From NCBI RefSeq assembly GCF_000717175.1, contig NZ_JNYD01000006.1, forward strand, positions 310,001 through 374,000: DNA of 64,000 bases, read 5' to 3'. The translations under genes were made by a program, and so were the position numbers. The notes under the pieces are model-generated. The model made no database searches and was not told the DNA's origin. It worked only from the letters and a program-made list of their open reading frames with translations. Positions 32,895 through 41,036 of this stretch are shown here, piece by piece. Every line of letters starts with the position of its first letter. Position 1 is the first letter of the stretch. Origin of the DNA: Pseudonocardia autotrophica (GTDB lineage Bacteria; Actinomycetota; Actinomycetes; Mycobacteriales; Pseudonocardiaceae).

Positions 32895-33355
32895 CTGCGC
32901 AGCCACGCCCCGTCGAACACCGCGGCGGTCGCGTCGGGCTTCTCCCGGAAACCGGGCAGCAGCGTGGGGCGACACACGACGGGCTCGCCCTCGCCCCCCC
33001 GGGGAGGTCCTCGGCTGTGGCCAGGTCGATCGTCGTGAACACGGCGAGCACTGACAGGTCCGCCACCCCGGACCGGCCAGCCATCTTCGGCTGCATGACG
33101 GTGGTCGACATCAGCTCGGTCGCGTCCTCCGGGCGGCTCATCGTGAGACCGGCGCCGGACTCGGTCATGCCGTAGCCGGTGAGAATCTCCGTGCTCCCAG
33201 TAGCGTCCTCGCCTTGTCCCGGACCCACGACATCGAGGGGCCGCCGCCGCCGAGAGCGCGGCGAGGAGGGACTGCGGACGCACCTCGCTGCGCTCGGCCT
33301 CCTAGAGGATCGCGTCGGTCATCGCCGGCGCTGCGTCCCAGCTGGGTCTGCCGGC
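32895..33355 (-). pseudogene. acyl-CoA ligase remnant
   Basis: Pieces of an AMP-forming ligase appear in order: PAMTDAIL, an in-frame TAG near 33304, EAERSEVRPQSLLAALS, then in another frame EILTGYGMTESGAGLTMSRP (motif A5). A third frame gives GEPVVCRPTLLPGF and PDATAAVFDGAWLR. The N-terminal phosphate loop and the C-terminal domain are gone. It runs straight into the MaoC remnant, suggesting a deletion that joined the two genes. The ends are approximate. Confidence 0.65.
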
Positions 33356-33432
33356 AGGAGCGACGACCTGATTCCCCTGCCGTCCGTCCGATCGCGGACC
33401 GGTGCGGGAGGTCGCGTTTTCCTCGCGAAATG

Positions 33433-33473
33433 TAGCCAATCCGGGCGCCACTGCTTATCGTCCGACTGGTCGG
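33433..33473 (+). promoter_or_regulatory. putative MHS transporter promoter with CCGAC-N2-GTCGG operator
   Basis: A weak -35 TAGCCA (33433-33438), a 17-nt spacer and TATCGT (33456-33461) abut the palindrome CCGAC-TG-GTCGG (33462-33473), which is followed by TTG. The start codon is at 33495. Confidence 0.55.
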
Positions 33474-33494
33474 TTGTCCACAAGGAGGTTGGCA

Positions 33495-34790
33495 ATGGCC
33501 GAGGTCGATACGGAAGGCGCAGCCGTGCCCGCGGTGCGGCGTGCCGCCCGGCGGGTCGCGGTGGCGAGCATCGTCGGGACGACGATGGAGTTCTACGACT
33601 TCACCATCTACGGCCTGGCGTCCGCGCTGGTCTTCGGGGACGTGTTCTTCCCTGCGGTGAGTCCGAGCGTCGGGGTGCTCTCCTCGTTCGCCACGTTCGG
33701 CGTCGGCTTCCTCGCGCGCCCGCTGGGCGGGATCCTGTTCGGCCACCTCGGGGACCGGATCGGCCGCAAGAAGGTTCTGGTCGCGACCCTGCTGATGATG
33801 GGTGGGGCGACGGTGCTGATCGGGTGCCTGCCCTCCTTCGGCACGATCGGCTTCTGGGCGCCCACCTTGCTCGTCCTGCTGCGCCTGGCGCAGGGCCTCG
33901 CCTACGGCGGCGAGTGGGGCGGTGCCGTGCTGATGTCGTTCGAGCACGTGCCGCCGCAGCGGCGCGGGTTCTTCGCCAGCCTGCCGCAGACGGGGCTCTC
34001 CGCAGGCTCGATCCTCGGCAACCTGGCGTTCCTGCTGGTGGCGCTACTGCCCGATCCGCAGCTGCAGTCGTGGGGCTGGCGGATCCCGTTCTGGCTCGGG
34101 GCCGTCCTGGTGGTGATCGGGCTGGTCGTGCGGCGTCGGGTCGAGGAAAGCCCGGAGTTCCGGCGGACGGTCGAGGCGGACGACGTCCCGGCTGCACCGC
34201 TGCGCGCCGTGATCCGCAGCCATCCGCGGCAGATCCTGCTGGCGGCCGGGGTCATGGCGGGCATCTCCGTCGGCACCTACGTGACCATCACCTACAGCAT
34301 CAGCTTCGCGGGCGGGCTGGGTGTGGAGCATTGGAAGGTGCTCCTGGCGATCTTGGTCAGCAACGTGCTGCAGCTGGTCATGGTGCCGCTCGCGGGGGCC
34401 CTGTCCGACCGGTACGGCCGGCGCGCGGTCTTCCTGACCGGGATCGCGGTGTGGGCGCTGCTCTCGCTCGGCTTCCTTCCGGCCGTGTCGACCGGCCTGC
34501 TCCCGGTTGTACTGGTGGCGTACCTGGTCCCGTACGGCATCGGGTACGCGCTCACCCAAGGGCCCACGCCTGCGATGTTCGCCGAGGCCTTTGACAGCCG
34601 GGTCGGCTACTCCGGGATCTCGCTCGGCTTCCAGCTCGGCAACCTGGTCGGAGGCTTCGCTCCGTTCCTGGCCGCGCTGGTCTACGAGGCGGTCGGCGAG
34701 GCGGTGCTGGGGGTCTGCGTGTGCGTGCTGCTGTTGCTCGCCGGCGTGTCGGCGTCTGCACTCGTCCGTCTGGCACCGGCCGCCAGGTGA
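33495..34790 (+). CDS. MFS transporter, metabolite:H+ symporter (MHS) type (431 aa)
   Basis: Twelve predicted membrane segments with MHS hallmarks: TTMEFYDFTIYGLAS at the first helix, GHLGDRIGRKK between helices 2 and 3, RLAQGLAYGGEWGGA in helix 4, and ALSDRYGRRAVF in the second half. ShiA/KgtP-like members import small carboxylates with protons. AAGGAGG lies 6 nt before ATG 33495. It starts region C and precedes a MaoC, crotonase and ligase, so uptake of the acid they process is likely. Confidence 0.92.
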   Translation: MAEVDTEGAAVPAVRRAARRVAVASIVGTTMEFYDFTIYGLASALVFGDVFFPAVSPSVGVLSSFATFGVGFLARPLGGILFGHLGDRIGRKKVLVATLLMMGGATVLIGCLPSFGTIGFWAPTLLVLLRLAQGLAYGGEWGGAVLMSFEHVPPQRRGFFASLPQTGLSAGSILGNLAFLLVALLPDPQLQSWGWRIPFWLGAVLVVIGLVVRRRVEESPEFRRTVEADDVPAAPLRAVIRSHPRQILLAAGVMAGISVGTYVTITYSISFAGGLGVEHWKVLLAILVSNVLQLVMVPLAGALSDRYGRRAVFLTGIAVWALLSLGFLPAVSTGLLPVVLVAYLVPYGIGYALTQGPTPAMFAEAFDSRVGYSGISLGFQLGNLVGGFAPFLAALVYEAVGEAVLGVCVCVLLLLAGVSASALVRLAPAAR

Positions 34791-34795
34791 TCCGT

Positions 34796-34836
34796 CCGAC
34801 TGGTCGGTTGATCTCAGATGGATCCGTACTTATCGT
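34796..34836 (+). promoter_or_regulatory. promoter with CCGAC-N2-GTCGG operator for the MaoC-crotonase-ligase operon
   Basis: The palindrome CCGAC-TG-GTCGG (34796-34807) directly abuts TTGATC (34808-34813). A 17-nt spacer leads to TATCGT (34831-34836). Here the operator lies upstream of the -35 rather than downstream of the -10. The first gene starts at 34884. Confidence 0.6.
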
Positions 34837-34883
34837 AAGCGGGCCGGCGCGGAGCAGCGCCGTCGGACGACGAAGGAGTGCAC

Positions 34884-35363
34884 GTGGGTGACGGTGGCGG
34901 GCCGCGGATGTTCGCTTCGGCGACGGATCTCGTCGCCACCGCGGGAGAGGAACTCGGCCCCGGAGACTGGTTCACCGTCACGCAGGACGTGATCGACCGC
35001 TTCGCGGATGCGACGGGTGACCACCAGTGGATCCACGTCGATCCCGAGCGGGCGGCGCGGGAGGCGCCGGGCGGCACCACGATCGCCCACGGGATGCTGA
35101 CCTTCTCCCTGCTGGGCACCCTGCAACCCTCCGTCTACCAGGTCGCGGCCCAGTCAATTCTGAATGTCGGCGCCAACCGGCTCCGCTTCCTCAGCCCGGT
35201 ACCGGTCGACTCGCGGATCCGCCTGCGGGAGGGCGTGGTCGACGGGCAGGAGACGGCTGCGGGCCTTCGGGTCACGTCGTCCGTCACGATCGAGATCGAG
35301 GGAGCGCCGAAGCCGGCCATGGTCGCGGAGATCGTCTTCCTCTACCGGGACGATGTCGCGTGA
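34884..35363 (+). CDS. MaoC family hotdog dehydratase (159 aa)
   Basis: Single-hotdog hydratase with the catalytic block FADATGDHQWIHVDPERA followed by GGTTIAHGMLTFSLL. It is paralogous to the MaoC protein at 4951-5403. GTG 34884 has AAGGAG 5 nt upstream; GTG 34878 overlaps that site. The stop overlaps the next crotonase by 4 bp. It probably hydrates an enoyl-CoA made after activation by the ligase two genes downstream. Confidence 0.9.
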   Translation: MGDGGGPRMFASATDLVATAGEELGPGDWFTVTQDVIDRFADATGDHQWIHVDPERAAREAPGGTTIAHGMLTFSLLGTLQPSVYQVAAQSILNVGANRLRFLSPVPVDSRIRLREGVVDGQETAAGLRVTSSVTIEIEGAPKPAMVAEIVFLYRDDVA

Positions 35364-36157
35364 CCGAGCTGCGGGCCGAGCTCACCGAGGGGGTGCTGCG
35401 TCTGGTCCTGGACCGGCCGCAGCGGCTCAACGCCCTGACCGCCCCGATGCTCGACGCGTTGTGCGACCGGGTGGAGGAGGCCGAGGCCGACGCGGCCGTG
35501 CGCGCCGTCGTCCTCACCGGTGCGGGCCGTGCGTTCTGCGCGGGAGCGGACCTCCAGGCGGACTCGGGCAACACCGCCGACGGGCGCGCCGCGGGCCCCG
35601 TCGCCGGCCGTGAGGCCACACTCCAGGCGGCACACCGGGCGGTGGTGGCGCTGCGCAGGCTGCGCAAGCCCGTCGTCGCGGGGGTGAACGGGCCCGCCGT
35701 CGGTGTCGGGGTGGCGCTCACGCTGGCGTGCGATCTGGTCGTGGCGGACGAGTCGGCCTACTTCCTGCTGGCCTTCCGGGACGTCGGCCTGATGCCCGAC
35801 GGCGGGCTCACCGCCCTGCTGCCCGCGGTCGTCGGGCGCACCCGGGCGTTGGAGATGTCCCTGCTCGGGGAACGGGTCCCCGCCGCGACGGCACAGGAGT
35901 GGGGGATGGTCACCCGCGTGGCCGAGGCCGGCCGCTTCGACGAGGTGCTCTACACCGTCGCGCGGCGCGTCGCCGAGGGGCCGACCATGGCCCACGGGTT
36001 CACCAAACGGGCCGTCGACGACGCCATCCGCGGACTGCTCGCCGAGGCCATGGAACGTGAGATCGACTCGGTCGGCGTGCTCACCGGCACGGCCGACCAT
36101 GCCGAGGGCGTGGCGGCCTTCCGCGAGCGCCGCCCGCCGGTGTTCCGGGGCGCCTGA
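35360..36157 (+). CDS. enoyl-CoA hydratase/isomerase, PaaG-like (265 aa)
   Basis: Crotonase with AFCAGADLQ as oxyanion hole. The first classical glutamate is Ala (VGVALTLACDL) and the second is replaced in LAFRDVG. Asp in LMPDGGLTALLP matches the catalytic aspartate context of PaaG-type isomerases, so double-bond or ring isomerisation is favoured. GTG 35360 overlaps the MaoC stop by 4 bp. The ligase follows after 28 bp. Confidence 0.9.
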   Translation: MTELRAELTEGVLRLVLDRPQRLNALTAPMLDALCDRVEEAEADAAVRAVVLTGAGRAFCAGADLQADSGNTADGRAAGPVAGREATLQAAHRAVVALRRLRKPVVAGVNGPAVGVGVALTLACDLVVADESAYFLLAFRDVGLMPDGGLTALLPAVVGRTRALEMSLLGERVPAATAQEWGMVTRVAEAGRFDEVLYTVARRVAEGPTMAHGFTKRAVDDAIRGLLAEAMEREIDSVGVLTGTADHAEGVAAFRERRPPVFRGA

Positions 36158-36185
36158 GCGCCCCGCCGACCGAAGGAGCGCGGCG

Positions 36186-37730
36186 ATGGAGCCGTCCCGG
36201 ACCCTGACCGACGCCGTCGTGATCGACGGGCGGCGGCGTTCCCGCGACTCGGTCCGCGAGCGGGGCGCACGCGCCGCGACCACCTTCGACGCTCTCGGTG
36301 TCGGCCCCGAGCAGACCGTCGGACTCCTGCTGCGCAACGACTTCGCCTTCCTCGAGGCCACCATCGGAGCCGGCCTGAGTGGGCGGTTCAGCGTGCCGAT
36401 GAACTGGCACAACACCCCCCAAGAGCTCGACCACCTGCTGCGGGACAGCGCGCCTGCGGTGGTCATCGGCCACGCCGATCTGCTGCTCGCGGCCTCGTCC
36501 GTGCTGCCACCGGTGCCCGTCCTCGTGGTCCCGGTCGAGGGCCGGGCACCGGGGGAGTGTCCCGACGAGCGGCGGGCCCTCGCCGAGATCCCCGGCGCGC
36601 GGCCGTGGGCGGCGACGGTCGACGCCCACGAGCCCGCCGACGGCACGTTCGACGGCAACCTGGGCGCGATCATCTACACCTCGGGCACCACGGGGAGACC
36701 CAAGGGCGTCTACCGCTACCCCATGGACGGGGCGATCCTCGACGGGTTCACGGCCGCGCAGGAGATGATCTTCGGCATGGGTCCGGGCGCCCGCGGCCTC
36801 GTCCTCGGACCCCTGTACCACTCCTCGCCGGACTCCAGTGCACGTCGTGCCCTCGCGCGCGCCGACCTGCTGGTGATGCAGTCGCGCTTCGATCCCGAGG
36901 GGGTCCTCGCGGCGATCGAGGAGTACGGGATCACCGACATCGTCATGGTGCCGACGATGTTCGTGCGGCTGCTCGCGCTGCCCGAGGAGGTCCGCGACCG
37001 CTACGACGTGTCGACGCTGCGATCGGTGACCCACACCGGCGGGCCGTGCCCGGTCGAGATCAAACGCCGCATGATCACCTGGTGGGGCCCGGTGATCAAC
37101 GAGACCTACGGCGGGACGGAGATGGGCTGCGCCTTCTTCTGCCGGTCCGACGAGTGGCTGCGTAAGCCGGGAACCGCGGGCCGCCCGCTGGAGGGGCTGA
37201 CCTTCGAGCTCGTCGGAGCGGACGGGTCCCCTGTGCCGCCGGGCGAGGTCGGCGAGATCTACGCGCGCAACCGGTTCTACGGGGACTTCACCTACCTGGG
37301 ACGCGACGACCAGCGGGCGGAGGTGGCCCGCGGCGAGCTGATCACCCTGGGCGACATGGGCTACGTCGACGCCGACGGATACCTGTTCCTGACCGACCGC
37401 AAGCGGGACATGATCATCTCGGGCGGTGTGAACATCTACCCCGCGGAGATCGAGGCCGCGCTGATCCTGCTCGACGGCGTCGCCGACTGTGCCGTGTTCG
37501 GCGTTCCGGACGAGGAGTTCGGCGAGTCCATCGTGGCCGCCGTCCAGCTCGTGCCCGGTGTCGTCCTGACCGAGGGTGAGGTGCAAGAGCGTCTCCGCCG
37601 CGTGCTCAGTGCCTACAAGGTCCCGCGCCGGGTGGAGTTCCACGACCGCCTGCCCCGCGAGGAGACCGGGAAGATCTTCAAGCGGAAGCTGCGCGACCCC
37701 TACTGGGCGGGCCGTTCCCGGGCCGTCTGA
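36186..37730 (+). CDS. AMP-forming acyl-CoA ligase, BaiB-like (514 aa)
   Basis: Ligase with phosphate loop YTSGTTGRPKG (164-174), INETYGGTEMGCAFF (A5) and DRKRDMIISGGVNIYPAEIE (hinge). The C-terminal catalytic lysine is in REETGKIFKRKL. The shortened N-terminal region and the wording of A5 resemble bile-acid and steroid-acid CoA ligases. It is a close paralogue of 51326-52861, sharing most of the stretch from the TDIV block to CAFFC. GAAGGAG precedes ATG 36186. It is the third gene of the operon behind the CCGAC operator. Confidence 0.93.
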   Translation: MEPSRTLTDAVVIDGRRRSRDSVRERGARAATTFDALGVGPEQTVGLLLRNDFAFLEATIGAGLSGRFSVPMNWHNTPQELDHLLRDSAPAVVIGHADLLLAASSVLPPVPVLVVPVEGRAPGECPDERRALAEIPGARPWAATVDAHEPADGTFDGNLGAIIYTSGTTGRPKGVYRYPMDGAILDGFTAAQEMIFGMGPGARGLVLGPLYHSSPDSSARRALARADLLVMQSRFDPEGVLAAIEEYGITDIVMVPTMFVRLLALPEEVRDRYDVSTLRSVTHTGGPCPVEIKRRMITWWGPVINETYGGTEMGCAFFCRSDEWLRKPGTAGRPLEGLTFELVGADGSPVPPGEVGEIYARNRFYGDFTYLGRDDQRAEVARGELITLGDMGYVDADGYLFLTDRKRDMIISGGVNIYPAEIEAALILLDGVADCAVFGVPDEEFGESIVAAVQLVPGVVLTEGEVQERLRRVLSAYKVPRRVEFHDRLPREETGKIFKRKLRDPYWAGRSRAV

Positions 37731-37756
37731 TCCACCCGTCCACACCAGGAGGAACC

Positions 37757-38140
37757 ATGGCCGATCACCGTGCAACGATCACCGAACTCTACCGGATGCT
37801 GGACGCCTCGGACCGAGCGTCCGTCGGTCGCCTGTTCACCGGTGAGGTCGAGTTCCGGTTCGGCAACTCACAGCCGGGCCGCGGGGACGAGGCGCTGTTC
37901 GCCGTCGGGCGCAGGCTGCGCGCCGTGGCCCCGGAGGTTCTCCACGACCTGCGCACCGTGTTCGTCGACGCCGAGGCGGACGTCGCGGTTGCGGAGATCG
38001 ACATGACCTACCGCGGTCCCGACCGTGTCCTTGAGGCCCCCGCGACCGCGGTCTTCCGCTTCGACCAGGCCGGGCTGATCACCCACTACCACGTCTACCT
38101 CGACATCTCTCCGCTCGGACTGGACACCTCGACCTGGTGA
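37757..38140 (+). CDS. SnoaL/NTF2-like protein (127 aa)
   Basis: Small cone-barrel protein starting MADHRATITELYRMLDASDR and ending HYHVYLDISPLG, a standard SnoaL-like length. Such proteins act as isomerases, cyclases, hydratases or simple ligand binders; no catalytic set is conclusive here. AGGAGG lies close to ATG 37757, 26 bp after the ligase, so it ends that operon. Two other NTF2-like units exist in the window, one fused to a crotonase (1225-2436) and one broken (29471-29903). Confidence 0.87.
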   Translation: MADHRATITELYRMLDASDRASVGRLFTGEVEFRFGNSQPGRGDEALFAVGRRLRAVAPEVLHDLRTVFVDAEADVAVAEIDMTYRGPDRVLEAPATAVFRFDQAGLITHYHVYLDISPLGLDTSTW

Positions 38141-38276
38141 CGCTGCGTCCGCTTGGCGCATCGACATGTCGTCCTGCTGCGCCGTCCACTCACGCTGCGG
38201 AGATCGCCTGCGTCGTCTGATATCACTCTGCGTGTGCTGTTCGTGTCTGCGGCGCGACGGAGTGGGGGCCGGTGGG

Positions 38277-40688
38277 GTGTTGTCGGAAGTCACGTTCGCG
38301 GAGATCGCCGATCTCGTTCGTCGGGAGGTCGAGCGGGGGTACGAGTCCGAGAAGCAGGAGGGCCGTCGGCGCCTCCTCGGTGTCGTCGATGGCTTGGCAG
38401 CCGACGAGGGCGATGACGTGGATGCCCGCGCGGTTCAGGGCCGAACCTGGCGGGTCGCCCAGATCGAGGTCTCGGGGATCGGTGGCATCAGCCGACTCGT
38501 CCCGTCCCCCGTGACGTTCCTGCCCGTCCGAGGGATCACCGTCATCCGCGGTCTGAACGGGCAGGGAAAGACCAGTCTCGCTCGGGCCCTGGAGTGCGCG
38601 CTGAGCGGTCGCCGAGACCTCGCCGACGAGGTCTCCGGAGAGCTGTGGAACGCCGCGCTGCTCACCCAGGGCAGTGCCGTCGGGACGGTCTCTGTCGGGC
38701 TGGTCAGCGGATCGGCGCGGCTGGACGTGACGGTCGACTTCCCGCGCGACGGTGAGGCGGGCATTCGCGCCGCCCTCGACGAGGGCTCGGGAGCGGAACC
38801 GGTCGTGCTCGGCAGTGGTTGGCAGCGCGCCCTCGCCGCGGCACGGGCGAGCTACAGCTACGGCGCGCTGCAGAGCAGGTTGGTGGAGTCCCGTGCGCTC
38901 CAGGGCTTCCTCGAGGAGCTCCTGCTCCTCGGACCCGCGTGGGAACAGGTCAGGGCCGCCGTGAGCGATCGTGCCGAGCGGGCGACCGAGGCGAAGCGCA
39001 CGGTCGAGAACGCCCTGACAGCCGGGAAGCGGCGAGAGCGGGAGATTCGGGAGCGGATCAGCGCCCATGGAGTTGTGGACCCGCCACCGTCGATCCTCTG
39101 GCCGCGGGTTCAAGCGGGCCTCGACGCCGATGCGTGGCTGCGAAGCCTCGACCTGGGCGCCGAGTCCAACGGATCGGTACGGGTGTCGGGTGACCACGAA
39201 CAGCGGATCGCGGACATCAGGTGCGCGCTCATCGACGCCGAGGCGCGGCTCGACCTCGCCGAGCAGGCGCTCGATGCTCCTGGCATCGCCGGTGCGGCCC
39301 ACCACATCGAGCAGATCCTCGCCATCGACGCTATCGACGACGCGGTCTGCCCGCTCTGCGGTGCCGCGTCCGCGTGGCGTGACCATGCCCGCGAGGTCGT
39401 CGCAGGCCTGCGCGACCGCTCCGAGGCGGCAGGCCTCGTCATGGGGGCTCTGACGGACCTGCGGGACTGGGCCACCGCGGAGCTGGAGCCGCTCCTGGCG
39501 AGCGAGATCACGGGTGGCCCCGAGGCCGAGCTCACGGCGTTCCGCGAGGCCACGGCGCAGGGATGTCACGCCCGCTCAGCCGCTCACGCGTGTGCCGGAC
39601 CACTGCTCGCGGCGGTGACGTCGCAGCCGTACCGCGACTGGCTGGAGACGATGCGGTCGTGGTCGCAGGCCGCGGTCGCTTGGCGAGACGAGCTCGTGAC
39701 GATCACCCGAACGTGCGCGGACGTGATGCGGGAGAACATGGCTGCCGCCGCCGACGCCGGAGTGTGGAAGAAGGCGCAGGACACGCTCGACGATCTCCAG
39801 CTCACTCTTCGGCAGAGGCGTCAGGACGCGGTCACCCGGCAGATGCACGCGGCGTTGACCAGGATGCTGCCGGACGCCGCCGTCGAGCTCAGCGCCATCC
39901 GGCACCAGGGCACCATCAAGCAACAGCGGGGTGTCGACGTCACTCTCACCATCGGCGGGCAGGAGGCGACGCTCGGGATGTTGAGCAGCGGCCAGCGCAA
40001 CGCGCTCCTGCTGACTCCGCTGACCGTCCTGGACGGCGCCGCGCCCTTCGGCTTCCTCGTCGTCGACGACCCGGTGCACGCGCTGGACGACACCCGCGTG
40101 GACCTCCTCGCCCAGGAGTTCAGCCGGCTCGCCGGCGAACGGCAGGTGATCGTGTTGACCCACGATCCCAGGCTCGAGGAGCACCTGCGCGCCCGCCACG
40201 CCGACCTCACCGTGGTGGAGCTGTACCGCGATCCCGTCGCCCGGACGGTGTCCTGGACCCGCCACACCGAGCCCTGGCAGTCACTTCTCGACGACGCCCG
40301 AGAAATCAGGAAGAGCGCCACGACGGACGGCTGGGCCTACACGGAACCCCTGATGTCCGTCGTGGCCGGTCTGTGTCGCACAGCGGTGGACGGCGCCATC
40401 CGGCAGGCCACGATCACCCGCGCGGTACAGCGTTCCGAGGACGTCGAGCAGGCTCTGACGGACCTGGCGGATGCGCTCACGACCGGAGCGAGGATCAAGC
40501 TCGTGACGGCCTCGGCGGGCGGCAAGACCGAGTTGCCCGCCCTCGAGCGTGCGCGGGCGGGGCACCTGCGGTTCTGGAACGAAGGAGCGCACGGTCAGCT
40601 CGACGAGACCGTCGACCTCGACGCGGTTCTCGATGTCACCGAGGCCGCGTGCCGCGAGCTCGCCGATCACGACTGGGCGCAGGGCTGA
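38277..40688 (+). CDS. ABC/SMC-like ATPase with Rad50-type hook and C-terminal RX6H domain (about 803 aa)
   Basis: The head is split as in SMC/Rad50: Walker A GLNGQGKTS (92-100), ABC signature LSSGQ (569-573), Walker B FGFLVVDDP (591-599) and switch His629 in VLTHD. Between them lies a largely helical insert with Cys358-Pro-Leu-Cys361 (AVCPLCG), a zinc-hook motif. After the head, about 160 residues form a helical domain with R765-FWNEGA-H772, fitting the HEPN-type RX4-6H signature. The architecture recalls RloC (ATPase, zinc hook, anticodon nuclease) and other defence ATPases, but I cannot assign it to a named family. GTG 38277 is the best start (MLSEVTFAEIAD); GTG 38262 is possible. The partner gene follows 4 bp later. 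Confidence 0.85.
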   Translation: MLSEVTFAEIADLVRREVERGYESEKQEGRRRLLGVVDGLAADEGDDVDARAVQGRTWRVAQIEVSGIGGISRLVPSPVTFLPVRGITVIRGLNGQGKTSLARALECALSGRRDLADEVSGELWNAALLTQGSAVGTVSVGLVSGSARLDVTVDFPRDGEAGIRAALDEGSGAEPVVLGSGWQRALAAARASYSYGALQSRLVESRALQGFLEELLLLGPAWEQVRAAVSDRAERATEAKRTVENALTAGKRREREIRERISAHGVVDPPPSILWPRVQAGLDADAWLRSLDLGAESNGSVRVSGDHEQRIADIRCALIDAEARLDLAEQALDAPGIAGAAHHIEQILAIDAIDDAVCPLCGAASAWRDHAREVVAGLRDRSEAAGLVMGALTDLRDWATAELEPLLASEITGGPEAELTAFREATAQGCHARSAAHACAGPLLAAVTSQPYRDWLETMRSWSQAAVAWRDELVTITRTCADVMRENMAAAADAGVWKKAQDTLDDLQLTLRQRRQDAVTRQMHAALTRMLPDAAVELSAIRHQGTIKQQRGVDVTLTIGGQEATLGMLSSGQRNALLLTPLTVLDGAAPFGFLVVDDPVHALDDTRVDLLAQEFSRLAGERQVIVLTHDPRLEEHLRARHADLTVVELYRDPVARTVSWTRHTEPWQSLLDDAREIRKSATTDGWAYTEPLMSVVAGLCRTAVDGAIRQATITRAVQRSEDVEQALTDLADALTTGARIKLVTASAGGKTELPALERARAGHLRFWNEGAHGQLDETVDLDAVLDVTEAACRELADHDWAQG

Positions 40689-40692
40689 GCCG

Positions 40693-41025
40693 GTGCGTCC
40701 GGCCGTCGACCGCCGCATACGCGTCCTCATCGTGCGCCGACGCCTGGAGGAGGTCGCCGCCACCCTCGTCGAACGGGCGACCGGGCGGCGTCCGGCGCAG
40801 CATCGGGTGGTGCGCCGGCGCCTTCTGCTGCTCTCGGCGGGGGTACCCGCCGAGCGGTGGCCCGGGGTGCACGCCGTCGCCAGGCAGGCCGCGAGCGTCT
40901 ACGAGGCGACGTCGGCCGTCCTGCACAGCAACTGTGCCTTCGGGGACGTCCCGGAGCATCTCGTGAGGGAGTGGGAGGCCGTCGTCGTCCGGGCCGAGTC
41001 GGAGTGTCCCGCCGCCGGCGCCTGA
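40693..41025 (+). CDS. 110-aa partner of the SMC-like ATPase, unknown function
   Basis: Begins at GTG 40693, 4 bp after the ATPase stop, so the two are surely cotranscribed. The N terminus is very Arg-rich (RRIRVLIVRRRLEE), followed by helices and a conserved-looking block VYEATSAVLHSNCAFGDVPE. No signal peptide or membrane segment is seen. The pattern of a helical protein with a central His in such a block could be a small HEPN-like or DNA/RNA-binding subunit. I do not recognise the family. The gene ends 11 bp from the convergent CoA-transferase. Confidence 0.72.
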   Translation: MRPAVDRRIRVLIVRRRLEEVAATLVERATGRRPAQHRVVRRRLLLLSAGVPAERWPGVHAVARQAASVYEATSAVLHSNCAFGDVPEHLVREWEAVVVRAESECPAAGA

Positions 41026-41036
41026 CGCGGGTCGGG

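Noticed and set aside
32524..33228. A single 234-residue hypothetical protein on the minus strand
   Set aside because: Its pieces match an acyl-CoA ligase and a MaoC protein only in interrupted order with frame changes, so it is better described as two gene remnants.
33386..33399. GTCCG-ATCG-CGGAC palindrome upstream of the MHS transporter
   Set aside because: Short arms and no second copy elsewhere; the CCGAC-N2-GTCGG site 60 bp downstream explains regulation better.
33601..34197. Arg/Pro-rich minus-strand frame inside the MHS transporter gene
   Set aside because: Shadow of a membrane-protein gene; no start signal and no family likeness.
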